Below, one piece after another: positions 35,394 through 46,192 of a stretch of DNA of 64,000 bases (position 1 is the first letter of the stretch; each line of letters begins with the position of its first letter). The notes beneath the pieces are model-generated. The model searched no databases. It worked only from the letters and a program-made list of their open reading frames with translations, and was not told where the DNA came from. The DNA comes from Cellulosimicrobium cellulans (GTDB lineage: Bacteria; Actinomycetota; Actinomycetes; Actinomycetales; Cellulomonadaceae): contig NZ_VEGH01000004.1 in NCBI RefSeq assembly GCF_007679345.1, forward strand, positions 248,001-312,000, written 5' to 3'. The translations under genes were made by a program, and so were the position numbers.

Positions 35394-36323
35394 GTGACGA
35401 CCCAGAACGTCCCGGTGCCTGCGACGGCGACGCCCCGCGCCGCCGGCCGCCGGCGCACGCGACGCGGCCGGTGGGCCGGCTGGGGCTTCGTCGGCCCGTT
35501 CATGGCCGTGTTCGCCCTGGTGTTCCTCGCCCCGATCGCGTACTCGATCTACCTCAGCCTGTTCCGCAAGCAGCTGGTGGGCGGCAACTCGTTCGTCGGG
35601 CTGGAGAACTACCAGCGGGCGTTCACCGACCCGCAGTTCTGGTCGGCGGTGGGCCGCGTCGGCGCGTTCCTGGTGGTCCAGGTGCCGATCATGCTCGGCC
35701 TGGCGCTGCTGGTGGCCCTGGCGATCGACAGCGGCCGGCTGTACGGCAAGAGCTTCTTCCGGATCTCGATCTTCCTGCCCTACGCCGTCCCCGCCGTGGT
35801 GGCCGCGCTGATGTGGGGCTTCATGTACGGGACCCGGTTCGGCCTGGTCGGCAACCTCAACGACCTGCTCGGCGTGCAGCTGCCGAACCCGCTGTCCCCG
35901 GACCTGGTGCTGGCCTCGATCGGCAACATCGTGACCTGGAGCTTCGTCGGCTACAACATGCTGATCTTCTACTCGGCGCTCCGGGTGGTCCCGGCCTCGC
36001 TGTACGAGGCCGCGGAGCTCGACGGCGCCAGCCAGTGGCAGGTCGTCCGGGCCATCAAGATCCCGGCGATCCGCGGGGCCCTGGTCATCGCGACGATCTT
36101 CTCGATCATCGGCAGCTTCCAGCTGTTCAACGAGCCGAGCATCCTGCAGAGCCTCGCGCCGAACGCGATCACCACGTCCTTCACCCCGAACCTGTACGCC
36201 TACTCGCTGTCCTTCTCGGGCCAGCAGTACAACTACTCGGCGACCGTCGCGATCATCATGGGCGTCCTCACGATGATCGTCGCCTACGTCGTCCAGCTGC
36301 GCGGCATGCGCAAGGAGGCGTGA
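35394..36323 (+). CDS. CUT1 sugar ABC transporter permease, MalF type
   Basis: A 309-residue permease with six hydrophobic segments. The EAA loop (YEAAELDGASQWQVVRAIKIPAI region) is typical of MalF-like subunits. It starts with GTG after AAGGAG. It is the first gene of the galactoside operon and pairs with the MalG-type subunit that follows. No ATPase gene is in the operon. Confidence 0.92.
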   Translation: MTTQNVPVPATATPRAAGRRRTRRGRWAGWGFVGPFMAVFALVFLAPIAYSIYLSLFRKQLVGGNSFVGLENYQRAFTDPQFWSAVGRVGAFLVVQVPIMLGLALLVALAIDSGRLYGKSFFRISIFLPYAVPAVVAALMWGFMYGTRFGLVGNLNDLLGVQLPNPLSPDLVLASIGNIVTWSFVGYNMLIFYSALRVVPASLYEAAELDGASQWQVVRAIKIPAIRGALVIATIFSIIGSFQLFNEPSILQSLAPNAITTSFTPNLYAYSLSFSGQQYNYSATVAIIMGVLTMIVAYVVQLRGMRKEA

Positions 36324-36328
36324 GCCCG

Positions 36329-37267
36329 ATGACCACCACCTCCGCCCCGGCCCCCGCGCGGGCCAGGGCGTCCCGTCCCGCCGGCCCGCGGCTGCGCACG
36401 CCCCGCCGCCGGCGCAGTGCCGACAAGCCGCGCCGCAGCGTCCTGCTGACCGTGCTCACCGCGGTCGTCGGGATCTACGCGCTGATCCCGCTCGCGTGGC
36501 TGGTGATCAACGCCAGCAAGACGCAGTCCGACCTGTTCGACTCGTTCGGCCTGTGGTTCAGCGGCGACTTCGCCCTGTTCTCCAACATCGCGGACACGCT
36601 GACCTACGACGACGGGATCTTCCTGCGCTGGCTCGGCAACACGCTGCTGTACGTGGTCGTCGGTGCCGGCGGCGCCACGGCCCTGGCGGTGCTCGGCGGC
36701 TACGGCCTCGCCAAGTTCTCGTTCCCCGGCAAGCGCGCGGTGTTCGCGATCGTGATCGGCGCGGTGGCCGTGCCCGGCACCGCGCTGGCTGTGCCGACCT
36801 TCCTGATGTTCAGCCAGATGGGCCTGACCAACACGCCGTGGTCGGTGATCATCCCGTCGCTGATCTCGCCGTTCGGGCTGTACCTGATGTGGACGTTCGC
36901 GGCCGAGGCCATCCCCACGGAGCTGCTGGAGGCGGCGCGGATGGACGGCGCGGGGGAGCTGCGGACGTTCGGCCGCATCTGCCTGCCCCTGCTCGGACCC
37001 GGCATCGTCACGGTGCTGCTGTTCACGATGGTCGCGACCTGGAACAACTACTTCCTGCCGCTGATCATGCTCAAGAACCCCGACTGGTACCCGCTGACGC
37101 TCGGGCTGAACGCGTGGAACGCGCAGGCCGCCACCGCCGGCGGCCAGGCGATCTTCAACCTCGTGCTCACCGGCGCGCTGCTCACGATCGTCCCGCTGAT
37201 CGCCGCGTTCCTGCTGCTGCAGCGGTTCTGGCAGTCCGGCCTGTCCGCCGGCTCCGTCAAGGAGTGA
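36329..37267 (+). CDS. CUT1 sugar ABC transporter permease, MalG type
   Basis: A 312-residue permease with a basic, Pro/Arg-rich N-terminus, six hydrophobic segments and the EAA loop LLEAARMDGAGELRTFGRI. The ATG at 36329 stands 10 bases after AAGGAGG; a GTG at 36320 is too close to that site. It forms the importer channel with the preceding subunit. Confidence 0.92.
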   Translation: MTTTSAPAPARARASRPAGPRLRTPRRRRSADKPRRSVLLTVLTAVVGIYALIPLAWLVINASKTQSDLFDSFGLWFSGDFALFSNIADTLTYDDGIFLRWLGNTLLYVVVGAGGATALAVLGGYGLAKFSFPGKRAVFAIVIGAVAVPGTALAVPTFLMFSQMGLTNTPWSVIIPSLISPFGLYLMWTFAAEAIPTELLEAARMDGAGELRTFGRICLPLLGPGIVTVLLFTMVATWNNYFLPLIMLKNPDWYPLTLGLNAWNAQAATAGGQAIFNLVLTGALLTIVPLIAAFLLLQRFWQSGLSAGSVKE

Positions 37268-37344
37268 CCGGCGCCCGACCGCGCCGGGGCGCCCGCGCCC
37301 GTCCCCGTCCGTCCCGTTCTGACAACGAAGTGAGAGGACCCCGC

Positions 37345-38658
37345 ATGACCACCACCCCCTCCCGGCTCTGGCGCGGCGCAGCCGTCGCCGGCGCGCTCGC
37401 CCTGGCCCTGACCGCCTGCTCCTCCGGTGGCGACTCCGGCTCCGGGTCCGGCTCCGACGCCGCCGACGGCGGCTCCCTGACCGTCTGGGCCTGGGACAAC
37501 ACGGTCGAGCCCATCGCCGACGCGTACATGGACGAGCACCCCGACGTCACGATCGACGTGGTGAACGCGGGGACCAACACCGACGAGTACACCGCGCTGC
37601 AGAACGCGGTCGCGGCGGGCTCCGGCGTGCCGGACCTCGCGCAGATCGAGTACTACGCGGTGCCGCAGTTCGCGATCGGCGAGGCGCTGGCCGACCTGAC
37701 CGAGCTCGGTGCCGACGACCTCGACGGCACCTACAGCCCCGGGCCGTGGAGCGCGGTGCACCAGGGCGACGGCATCTACGGCCTCCCGATGGACTCGGGC
37801 CCGATGGCGCTGTTCTACAACACCACGGTGTTCGAGAAGTACGGCGTGCAGGTGCCGACCACCTGGGACGAGTACCTCGCCGCCGCGCGTGCGCTGCACG
37901 CCGCCGACCCGAACGTGTACATCACCAACGACACCGGCGACGCGGGCTTCGCGACGTCGATGATCTGGCAGGCCGGCGGGCACCCGTACCAGGTCGACGG
38001 CACCGACGTGACGATCGACTTCACGGACGAGGGGTCCACGAAGTTCGCCGAGATGTGGCAGCAGCTGCTCGACGAGGACCTGGTCGCCCCGACCTCCTCG
38101 TGGAGCGACGAGTGGTACCAGGGCCTGGGCAACGGCACGATCGCGTCGCTCGCCATCGGCGCCTGGATGCCCGGCAACCTCGAGGCCAGCGTCACCCAGT
38201 CCGCGGGCCAGTGGCGCGTCGCGCCGCTCCCGCAGTGGGAGGCGGGCCAGACCGCGTCGTCGGAGAACGGCGGGTCGGCGCTGTCGATCACGGAGGCCAG
38301 CCCGAACAAGGAGCTCGCCTACGACTTCCTCACCTACCTGTCGAACGGTGACGGCACGAAGATCCGCATCGACGCCGGCGGCTTCCCGGCCACGACGGCC
38401 GACCTCGAGTCGGACGAGTTCCTGAACAAGGAGTCCGACTACTTCGGCGGCCAGAAGATCAACGAGGTGCTCTCGCAGTCCGCGGCCGACGTCGTCGAGG
38501 GCTGGCAGTACCTGCCGTACCAGGTGTACGCGAACAGCATCTTCAACGACACGGTGGGCCAGGCCTACGTCGGCTCCACCACCCTGACCGAGGGCCTCGC
38601 GGACTGGCAGCAGCAGTCCGTGGACTACGGCAACGAGCAGGGCTTCACCGCGAAGTGA
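37345..38658 (+). CDS. Sugar ABC transporter substrate-binding lipoprotein
   Basis: A 437-residue extracellular solute-binding protein of family 1. The signal ends in lipobox ALTAC (about residue 26), then a Gly/Ser spacer and a mature domain with YGLPMDSGPMALFYNT typical of oligosaccharide binders. GAGAGGA precedes the ATG. It stands between the permeases and the beta-galactosidase, so the ligand is probably a beta-galactoside. A strong hairpin follows its stop. Confidence 0.92.
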   Translation: MTTTPSRLWRGAAVAGALALALTACSSGGDSGSGSGSDAADGGSLTVWAWDNTVEPIADAYMDEHPDVTIDVVNAGTNTDEYTALQNAVAAGSGVPDLAQIEYYAVPQFAIGEALADLTELGADDLDGTYSPGPWSAVHQGDGIYGLPMDSGPMALFYNTTVFEKYGVQVPTTWDEYLAAARALHAADPNVYITNDTGDAGFATSMIWQAGGHPYQVDGTDVTIDFTDEGSTKFAEMWQQLLDEDLVAPTSSWSDEWYQGLGNGTIASLAIGAWMPGNLEASVTQSAGQWRVAPLPQWEAGQTASSENGGSALSITEASPNKELAYDFLTYLSNGDGTKIRIDAGGFPATTADLESDEFLNKESDYFGGQKINEVLSQSAADVVEGWQYLPYQVYANSIFNDTVGQAYVGSTTLTEGLADWQQQSVDYGNEQGFTAK

Positions 38659-38665
38659 CGCCGGT

Positions 38666-38695
38666 GGGCCGGCGGCGGGGACCCGCCGCCGGCCC
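38666..38695 (+). terminator. 14-bp hairpin between binding-protein and GH35 genes
   Basis: GGGCCGGCGGCGGG and its exact complement are separated by two bases, 7 bases after the binding-protein stop. It may terminate part of the transcripts or protect the upstream mRNA, giving more binding protein than enzyme. Confidence 0.6.
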
Positions 38696-38758
38696 GCCCC
38701 GCCGGGCTGGAGCAGCGCCGGCGCGCACCCCACCGAGACCCGGGAGCACGACCCCGCC

Positions 38759-40525
38759 ATGCCCACGTTCGAGATCGGCGACACCGACTTCCTGCTCGAC
38801 GGCCGCCCGCACCAGGTGATCTCCGGCGCCCTGCACTACTTCCGGGTGCACCCCGGGCTGTGGGCGGACCGCATCCACAAGGCCCGCCTCATGGGCCTCA
38901 ACACCATCGAGACGTACGTCGCGTGGAACGTGCACGCCCCCGAGCGCGGGCGGTTCGACCTGGACGGGCCTCGCGACCTGGGCCGGTTCCTCGACCTGGT
39001 CGCGGCGGAGGGGATGCACGCGATCGTGCGGCCCGGGCCGTACATCTGCGCCGAGTGGGACGGCGGGGGACTGCCGGGCTGGCTGCTCGCCGACCCCGAC
39101 GTGGGCGTGCGGCGGCACGAGCCGCGGTACCTCGCCGCGATCGAGGAGTACTACGACCAGCTGCTGCCGCTGGTCGCCGAGCGCCAGGTCACCCGGGGCG
39201 GGTCGGTGATCGCCGTGCAGGTGGAGAACGAGTACGGCGCGTACGGCGACGACCACGAGTACCTGCGGGCGCTCATCAAGATGAACCGGGAGCGGGGCAT
39301 CGACGTCCCGCTGCTGAGCTGCGACCAGGCCGACGACGCCATGCAGAGCCGGGGCAGCGTCCCGGAGCTGCACCGCACCGCGACCTTCGGCGCGCGCGCC
39401 ACCGAGCGGCTCGCGCTGCTCCGCCGGCACCAGCCGACCGGCCCGCTCATGTGCATGGAGTTCTGGAACGGCTGGTTCGACTCGTGGGGGCAGCCCCACC
39501 ACGTCGCGCCCGCCGAGGTGAACGCGCAGGACCTGGACGACCTGCTCGCGGCTGGTGCGTCGGTCAACCTCTACATGTTCCACGGCGGCACGAACTTCGG
39601 CTTCACCAGCGGGGCCAACGACAAGGGCACCTACCTGCCGATCACGACGTCCTACGACTACGACGCCCCGCTCGCCGAGGACGGGTCGCCGACCCCCAAG
39701 TACTTCGCGATGCGCGACGTCATCGCGCGGCACGCCCGGGTGCCCGACGAGGTCCCGGCACCGCGCACGCCCGCGCCGGAGCTCGCCGTCGACCTCGACC
39801 GCCGCGTCCCCCTCGCCGAGGCGCTGCCGACGCTCGGCGACCCGCAGGCGTGGGACCACCTGCCCACCACGGACGAGCTCGGCCACTGGTCCGGGTTCAC
39901 GCTGTACCGCACGCGGGTCACGGCCGAGGACCGGGTGCTCACGCTCGACGAGGTCCGCGACCGCGCGCTGGTGGCGCTCGACGGCGAGCCGGTCGGGGTG
40001 CTGAGCCGGACGGAGCACAGCCGGACGATCGCGCTGCCCGCGCGGGACGGGGAGCTCACGCTCCTCGTCGAGGACCAGGGCCGGGTCAACTACGGCCCGC
40101 GGATCGGCGAGGCCAAGGGCCTCGTCGGGCCCGCGCGCACCGCCGCCCGGGAGCTGACGGACTGGTCGGTGACGCCGCTGCGGCTGGACGGCGTGGAGCC
40201 GGGGCTGGCCGCCCTGCTGGACGCCGCGCCCGCCGCCGAGCCCGCGGCGCCGGTGGCCGGCCCGACGTTCCTCCGCGGCACCTTCGACACGGTCGCGGGT
40301 GTCGACCACTTCCTGCGCACGGACGGCTGGGGCAAGGGTCTGGTGTGGGTCAACGGGTTCCTGCTGGGCCGGTACTGGAGCGCGGGCCCGACCGCGACCC
40401 TGTACGTGCCCGGGCCCCTGCTGCGCGCCGAGGGCAACGAGGTCGTCGTCCTCGAGCTGCACGGCGCCGCCGCGGCGCGGGTGGCCTTCGCCGCGGGGCC
40501 CGACCTCGGCTCCTCGGAGGTCTGA
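38759..40525 (+). CDS. Beta-galactosidase, GH35
   Basis: A 588-residue glycoside hydrolase family 35 enzyme. The catalytic barrel (about 1-330) shows RPGPYICAEWDGGGLPGW, the acid/base Glu in QVENEYGAYG and the nucleophile Glu in MCMEFWNGWFD, plus NLYMFHGGTNFG. C-terminal jelly-roll-like domains follow, with WVNGFLLGRYW. There is no signal peptide, so it acts inside the cell on imported galactosides. It is the last gene of the LacI-controlled operon. Confidence 0.94.
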   Translation: MPTFEIGDTDFLLDGRPHQVISGALHYFRVHPGLWADRIHKARLMGLNTIETYVAWNVHAPERGRFDLDGPRDLGRFLDLVAAEGMHAIVRPGPYICAEWDGGGLPGWLLADPDVGVRRHEPRYLAAIEEYYDQLLPLVAERQVTRGGSVIAVQVENEYGAYGDDHEYLRALIKMNRERGIDVPLLSCDQADDAMQSRGSVPELHRTATFGARATERLALLRRHQPTGPLMCMEFWNGWFDSWGQPHHVAPAEVNAQDLDDLLAAGASVNLYMFHGGTNFGFTSGANDKGTYLPITTSYDYDAPLAEDGSPTPKYFAMRDVIARHARVPDEVPAPRTPAPELAVDLDRRVPLAEALPTLGDPQAWDHLPTTDELGHWSGFTLYRTRVTAEDRVLTLDEVRDRALVALDGEPVGVLSRTEHSRTIALPARDGELTLLVEDQGRVNYGPRIGEAKGLVGPARTAARELTDWSVTPLRLDGVEPGLAALLDAAPAAEPAAPVAGPTFLRGTFDTVAGVDHFLRTDGWGKGLVWVNGFLLGRYWSAGPTATLYVPGPLLRAEGNEVVVLELHGAAAARVAFAAGPDLGSSEV

Positions 40526-40596
40526 GAAGTCACCCGCCCGCCACCGCGGTCCACCCGGTCGGCCCCTCAGATGACCTGCGAGGACGCCGATGACAC

Positions 40597-42255
40597 GTGC
40601 AGGTCCCCGGCATGCTCGCCGGGGCGGCGCGTGCAACAGCGAGGGATCGGGACGTGGACGGCGCAGGGTCGCAGGAGTGGGAGGCCGCCGAGGGCGCCCG
40701 GGTGCTGCGCGGGGCCCTGGCGGCGCTCACCCGCGACGGCACCTTTCCCCTCGACGGGCTCACGCCGCGCTCGCCCGCGTCGGCCGCCGAGGGCGCCGGA
40801 CGCGTCCCGGGCCTGCCGCGCCGCCGACGGCGGGTCGAGCCCGGCGACGGGCCCGCGCCCGAGGAGCTGGCCGCCCTCGCAGCCCGGCAGGCGCACCGGC
40901 TCCGCCAGCTCGAGACGCTGATCGAGGCGGCGCCGGTCGGCATCGGCCTGGTCCAGCTCGACGGCCGCACCCCGCTCACCAACGACACCCTGCGCCAGCT
41001 GCTCGGCTACTCGACCGAGGAGTTCGCGGCGATGCCGTTCGCGGACTACACCGTCCCCGAGGACCAGGCGGAGAACGACCGGCTGTTCCGCGCGATGGTC
41101 GACGGCGACGGCGACGGCGACGGCTTCGCGATGCAGAAGCGGTTCGTCCGCAAGGACGGCAGCACGCTGTGGGTGGACCTGACCGTGTCGCTGGTCCGGG
41201 ACGCCGACGGGCGCCCGGACTACGCCATCGGCATGGTCCAGGACATCACCGAGCGCAAGCGCCTGGCCGACGAGCTCGCCGCCGCCGAGCTGCACTACCG
41301 GCTGCTCGTCGAGCACGTGCCCGCGGTGGTCTACATCGCCGAGCCCGGGCCCGGCGGGCGGTTCGAGTACGTCAGCCCCCGGCTGGAGTGGATGCTCGGG
41401 CGCTCGCCCCAGGAGTGGCTGGACGACCCGGGGGAGTGGTCGCGCGCCATCCACCCGTCCGACCGCGCCATGCGCACCCACGAGGAGGCGCTGCGCGAGG
41501 GGCTCGGCGTGGGCGGCCAGCTGCCGTCCATCACCTACCGGCTGCGGCACCGCGACGGCTACGACGTCTGGGTGCGCGACGACGCGGTGCTGCGGCGGGA
41601 CAGCGACGGGCGGCCCCGGCTGCACGGGGTGCTGGTCGACGTGAGCCAGGAGAAGACGCTCGAGGAGCGCCTGGCGCACATGGTCGACCACGACGCGCTC
41701 ACCGGGCTGGTGAACCGGGCCCACTTCCACCGGCTGGTGGACGAGGCGCTGGCCGGGCGGGTCGACGGCCGCCGCGCCGTCGCGGTGCTCTACGTCGACC
41801 TCGACGACTTCAAGGCCGTGAACGACAGCTTCGGCCACGCCGTGGGCGACCGGGTGCTCGTGGCGGTGGCCGAGCGGCTGCGCGAGCTCGTCCCGTCGAC
41901 CGGTGCGGTCGCGCGGCTGGGCGGCGACGAGTTCGCGGTGCTGCTCACCGGCACGCCCGCGGCGGTGCGACGCGCCGTCGCGGCGGTGCAGGAGATGGGC
42001 CAGGTGTCGGTCCCGGTCGGCGGCGCGTGGGCGCGGGTGAGCGCGAGCGTCGGCGCGGCGTCGGCCGGCCGGGCGCACACTACGGAGAAGCTCCTGCACG
42101 ACGCGGACCAGGTGATGTACGACGCGAAGCTCGGCGCGGGCCGGCCGGGGCGGGGCGGGGCGCGCCGCGGGCCCGCGGGCGGCCGGCGCGCGGGCGACCG
42201 CGGTGCCGCGCCCGGCGCCGCCCACGACGAGGGCGGCCGGCGCGCCGGGGGCTGA
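40597..42255 (+). CDS. Diguanylate cyclase with two PAS domains
   Basis: A 552-residue protein. An unconserved N-terminus (1-100) precedes PAS domains at about 104-220 and 232-350, both ending in the usual DITERK/DVSQEK linker, and a GGDEF domain at about 362-505 with an intact GGDEF active site (443-447). The five residues upstream lack the RxxD inhibitory site, so product inhibition is unlikely. The tail is rich in Gly, Arg and Ala. The GTG start is uncertain; an ATG at 40612 is also possible. Confidence 0.88.
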   Translation: MQVPGMLAGAARATARDRDVDGAGSQEWEAAEGARVLRGALAALTRDGTFPLDGLTPRSPASAAEGAGRVPGLPRRRRRVEPGDGPAPEELAALAARQAHRLRQLETLIEAAPVGIGLVQLDGRTPLTNDTLRQLLGYSTEEFAAMPFADYTVPEDQAENDRLFRAMVDGDGDGDGFAMQKRFVRKDGSTLWVDLTVSLVRDADGRPDYAIGMVQDITERKRLADELAAAELHYRLLVEHVPAVVYIAEPGPGGRFEYVSPRLEWMLGRSPQEWLDDPGEWSRAIHPSDRAMRTHEEALREGLGVGGQLPSITYRLRHRDGYDVWVRDDAVLRRDSDGRPRLHGVLVDVSQEKTLEERLAHMVDHDALTGLVNRAHFHRLVDEALAGRVDGRRAVAVLYVDLDDFKAVNDSFGHAVGDRVLVAVAERLRELVPSTGAVARLGGDEFAVLLTGTPAAVRRAVAAVQEMGQVSVPVGGAWARVSASVGAASAGRAHTTEKLLHDADQVMYDAKLGAGRPGRGGARRGPAGGRRAGDRGAAPGAAHDEGGRRAGG

Positions 42256-42293
42256 GGCGGATCCTCGTGTCCCCGGCGCGCCGGTCGTCGTCG

Positions 42294-43040
42294 TCAGGCG
42301 GTGGCGCCCACCCGGGCGAGCACGCCGAGCACCACGGCCGCGGAGCGGTCCGCGGCGTCGTCCACGTGCGTGAGGAAGTCGTCCGCGCCGGCCGGGCCGC
42401 ACAGGTCCGAGATGCCGCGGACGGCCAGGAACGGCACGCCGTGGACGTGCGCCACCTGCGCCAGCGCGGTGGTCTCCATGTCGGTCGAGAGGCCGCCGGG
42501 GAACTGCTCGCGCACCGGGCCGACGAGGGTCGCGTCGACGAACGCGTCGCTCGACAGCATCAGGCCGGCCCGCACCGTGAGGTCGCCGGCGTCGGCACCG
42601 AGGGCCGCCCCGCGCAGCGCGGTGTCGCCGTGGTAGGTCGCCGGCATGCCGGGCACCTGGCCCAGCGCGTAGCCGAAGGCCCGCGCGTCCGCGTTCGTGT
42701 AGACGTGCTCGGTGCCGACGACGACGTCGCCGACGTGCACGCCCGCCTGGACGCCGCCCGCGCTGCCGGCGCTGATCAGGGCCGCGGGCGCCGCGCCGCC
42801 GCGGGCCGCCGCGACCAGCACCAGCGCCGCGGACGCGGCCGAGGCGGCGTTCGCGAGGCCGATGCCCGACCGGACCAGCAGCACGTCGCGGCCGCCGACG
42901 GTGAGCACGTGGTGCTCGGCCCCGCCGACCGTGGCGGGGTCGCCGACCGCGTCCGCCCGCTCGAGGAACGGCGCGGCCTCGTCCGGCATGGCGACCGAGA
43001 CGACGACGTCGACGCCCGCCAGGGCGCTCGTCGTGATCAC
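42294..43040 (-). CDS. mtnN: 5'-methylthioadenosine/S-adenosylhomocysteine nucleosidase
   Basis: A 248-residue nucleosidase of the PNP/UDP family. It shows the [18 protein letters not shown] segment, the substrate-binding [20 protein letters not shown] and the catalytic-Asp segment VRGISDLCG. It removes adenine from S-adenosylhomocysteine and methylthioadenosine. Its GTG overlaps the luxS stop (GTGA). LuxS uses the S-ribosylhomocysteine it makes, so the pair carries out two steps of the activated methyl cycle. Confidence 0.9.
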   Translation of the reverse strand: MITTSALAGVDVVVSVAMPDEAAPFLERADAVGDPATVGGAEHHVLTVGGRDVLLVRSGIGLANAASAASAALVLVAAARGGAAPAALISAGSAGGVQAGVHVGDVVVGTEHVYTNADARAFGYALGQVPGMPATYHGDTALRGAALGADAGDLTVRAGLMLSSDAFVDATLVGPVREQFPGGLSTDMETTALAQVAHVHGVPFLAVRGISDLCGPAGADDFLTHVDDAADRSAAVVLGVLARVGATA

Positions 43041-43504
43041 GCGGTCACCTGGCTCCACCCGGCGCGGTGCGCGAGGAACTCCCGCGCGGCACCCTGCGCG
43101 CCCTCGAGGGTGTGGTTGGCGCCCCAGCCGCACTGCACCTCGTTGGCGGCGGGCACCTCGCCGGCCGTGGTGATGTCCTGGAGGGTCTCGGCGACGAGGT
43201 CCTGGACGTCCTCCTCGGCCCACTCGCCCTGCAGGATCAGGTAGAACCCGGTCTGGCAGCCCATGGGGGAGAAGTCGATCACCCGGTCGCTGTGGTTGCG
43301 GGAGTGCTCGGCGAACAGGTGCTCCAGCGAGTGCACGACCGGCATCTCCAGGTGCGCCTTGTTGGGCTGGGCGAACCGGATGTCGTACTTGCTGATCACG
43401 TCGCCCGCCGGGAGCGCCTTCTTGTCGGCCAGCCGGATGTACGGCGCGGCGACCGTCCGGTGGTCGAGGTTGAACGACTCGACGTTCATGCGGGGCTGGT
43501 TCAC
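43037..43504 (-). CDS. luxS: S-ribosylhomocysteine lyase LuxS
   Basis: A 155-residue LuxS. The zinc ligands are in HSLEH and in the late QCGW segment, and the catalytic Cys is in [11 protein letters not shown]. It cleaves S-ribosylhomocysteine to homocysteine and the autoinducer-2 precursor. CGAGGGAG precedes the GTG start; an ATG five codons in is an alternative. It is co-transcribed with the nucleosidase gene. Confidence 0.95.
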   Translation of the reverse strand: MNQPRMNVESFNLDHRTVAAPYIRLADKKALPAGDVISKYDIRFAQPNKAHLEMPVVHSLEHLFAEHSRNHSDRVIDFSPMGCQTGFYLILQGEWAEEDVQDLVAETLQDITTAGEVPAANEVQCGWGANHTLEGAQGAAREFLAHRAGWSQVTA

Positions 43505-43605
43505 GGGACTCCCTCGAGGGTGGCTCGGTCGGACGAGATCATTGTGCAGCGGTCCGCGGGGCCGCGGTATTCCGGGCACGGTGGCCGGACGGAGGTGTCC
43601 CCGGC

Positions 43606-44595
43606 TCAGGCCGGCCGGACGGCGCGCCGGGGCCGCGGCCGGGTGCGCGGGGCGCGCGAGCGGTCCGTGAGCTCCAGCAGCCGCACGACCCGGCCGCGGT
43701 GCGGCGCCCAGGGCGCGAGCACGTCCAGGACCTCCTCCTGCTCGACCCGGCGGCCCGCGATCGCGGTGCCGACGAGCCGCGGCAGGTGCAGGTCGCCCAC
43801 GGACACCGCGTCCGGGTCGCCGAGCGCACGGCGGGTGGTCTCCGCGACGGTCCACACGCCGACCCCGGGCACGGTCGCCAGCCGGCGCCGCACCTCCGCG
43901 GCGGCGCCGGGGGCGTCCGGGGCCACGTCGAGCACCTCCTGGAGCCGCCGGGCGACCGCCGCGGCCCGCAGGATCGTCGCGGACCGCTGGTCGTCCACGC
44001 CGGCGCGCCGCCAGTCCCACACCGGGACCCGCCGCCAGCCGAGCGCGTCCGGCGGCACCCGCATGCCCGCGGGCGCGGGACCGGGCGGCACCTCGCCGTG
44101 GCGCAGCAGCAGCCAGCGCCAGGCGTGGTGGGCGTCCACCGTGACGACGCGCTGCTCCAGCACCGCCGGGACCAGCGCACCCAGCACGTCGCCGGTCCGG
44201 GGGATGCGCAGGCCGCGCAGCCGGTGGTGCGCCGCGGCCAGCGCGAGGTGGCCGGCGGCGTCGAAGGTGCGCGGGTCGTCACGCGCGCCGAGCAGGTCCG
44301 GCAGCCCGGCCAGCGCGCGCGCCGCGCCCGGGCCCCACGCCGCCGCGGCGACGCCGCCGGGGCCGGGCCGCAGGTGCAGGGTGGCGGGGCCCTCCGCGGT
44401 GCGCAGCGCGTGCCACACCGTGCCGTCCCGCTCGATCCGCAGCGCCGGGTCGAGGCCGCCGCGGCGGACCAGCATCAGCGTGAGGCGGACGTCGAGCGGC
44501 CCGTCGGGCACGAACCCGCCGGTCAGCGGGGCGTCGCCGTGGCCGGCCGGCGCCGGGTCGGCCGCGGCGCGCTCGGGACGGCTCGGGTGCTGCAC
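43606..44595 (-). CDS. AlkA-like DNA-3-methyladenine glycosylase
   Basis: A 329-residue DNA repair glycosylase of the HhH-GPD superfamily. An N-terminal TBP-like region is followed by [17 protein letters not shown], the helix-hairpin-helix [11 protein letters not shown] and the catalytic Asp in [12 protein letters not shown]. AlkA-type enzymes remove alkylated purines. The basic tail ([13 protein letters not shown]) may add DNA affinity. Confidence 0.85.
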   Translation of the reverse strand: MQHPSRPERAAADPAPAGHGDAPLTGGFVPDGPLDVRLTLMLVRRGGLDPALRIERDGTVWHALRTAEGPATLHLRPGPGGVAAAAWGPGAARALAGLPDLLGARDDPRTFDAAGHLALAAAHHRLRGLRIPRTGDVLGALVPAVLEQRVVTVDAHHAWRWLLLRHGEVPPGPAPAGMRVPPDALGWRRVPVWDWRRAGVDDQRSATILRAAAVARRLQEVLDVAPDAPGAAAEVRRRLATVPGVGVWTVAETTRRALGDPDAVSVGDLHLPRLVGTAIAGRRVEQEEVLDVLAPWAPHRGRVVRLLELTDRSRAPRTRPRPRRAVRPA

Positions 44596-44656
44596 CCCAC
44601 CAGCATGCCGGACGGGGCCGACAGGCCCCGCCCGGCCACCGCCGCGCCGCCCGCGG

Positions 44657-45570
<914 letters not shown>

Positions 45571-45586
45571 CCCCCAGGAGGCGGCC

Positions 45587-46183
45587 ATGAACCAGGTGCA
45601 GGAGGCGGCCCGCCCGGCCGCGTCCGCCGACGAGCTGCGCGAGCGGGTCCTGGCCGCGGCGGACCGGCTGTACTACGAGCGCGGCATCCAGGCCGTCGGC
45701 ATGGACGAGCTGCGCACCGAGGCCGGCGTCCCGCTGAAGCGGCTGTATGCGCTGTTCGGCGGGAAGGACGCGATCGTCGCGGAGGTGCTGCGCCGGCGCG
45801 GCGCGCTGTGGGAGCGCGGCGTGCGCGCGGCCGTCGACGCCGCCGGGACCCCGCGCGAGCGGCTGCTCGCCGTGTACGACCACCTGGCCGCGTGGTTCGG
45901 CGAGACCGACTTCCACGGCTGCATCTTCATCAACTCGTTCGGCGAGCTCGGCGGGTGCTCGCCCGAGGTCGCCGAGATCGTCCGCGCCCACAAGGCGACG
46001 TTCCAGGAGTACGTCGCGGGACTCGTGGCGGAGGCCGGTGGCCCGCCTGCGCTCGCGGCGCAGCTCGCGATCCTGGCCGAGGGCGCCCAGACGACGGCCG
46101 CCATCGCGGGCACGCCCGAGGCCGCGGAGCAGGCCCGGTCCGCGGCGGCGACCCTGATCGACGCGGCGGGGCTGCCGCGCTGA
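45587..46183 (+). CDS. TetR family repressor
   Basis: A 198-residue TetR protein. The helix-turn-helix (about 28-62) contains GMDELRTEAGVPLKRLYALF; the C-terminal part is the effector domain with FHGCIFINSFGELG, typical of the group that guards hydrolase and oxidoreductase genes. AGGAGG stands before the ATG. It is divergent from the alpha/beta hydrolase with two palindromic operators between them. Confidence 0.92.
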   Translation: MNQVQEAARPAASADELRERVLAAADRLYYERGIQAVGMDELRTEAGVPLKRLYALFGGKDAIVAEVLRRRGALWERGVRAAVDAAGTPRERLLAVYDHLAAWFGETDFHGCIFINSFGELGGCSPEVAEIVRAHKATFQEYVAGLVAEAGGPPALAAQLAILAEGAQTTAAIAGTPEAAEQARSAAATLIDAAGLPR

Positions 46184-46192
46184 CGCCGGGGG

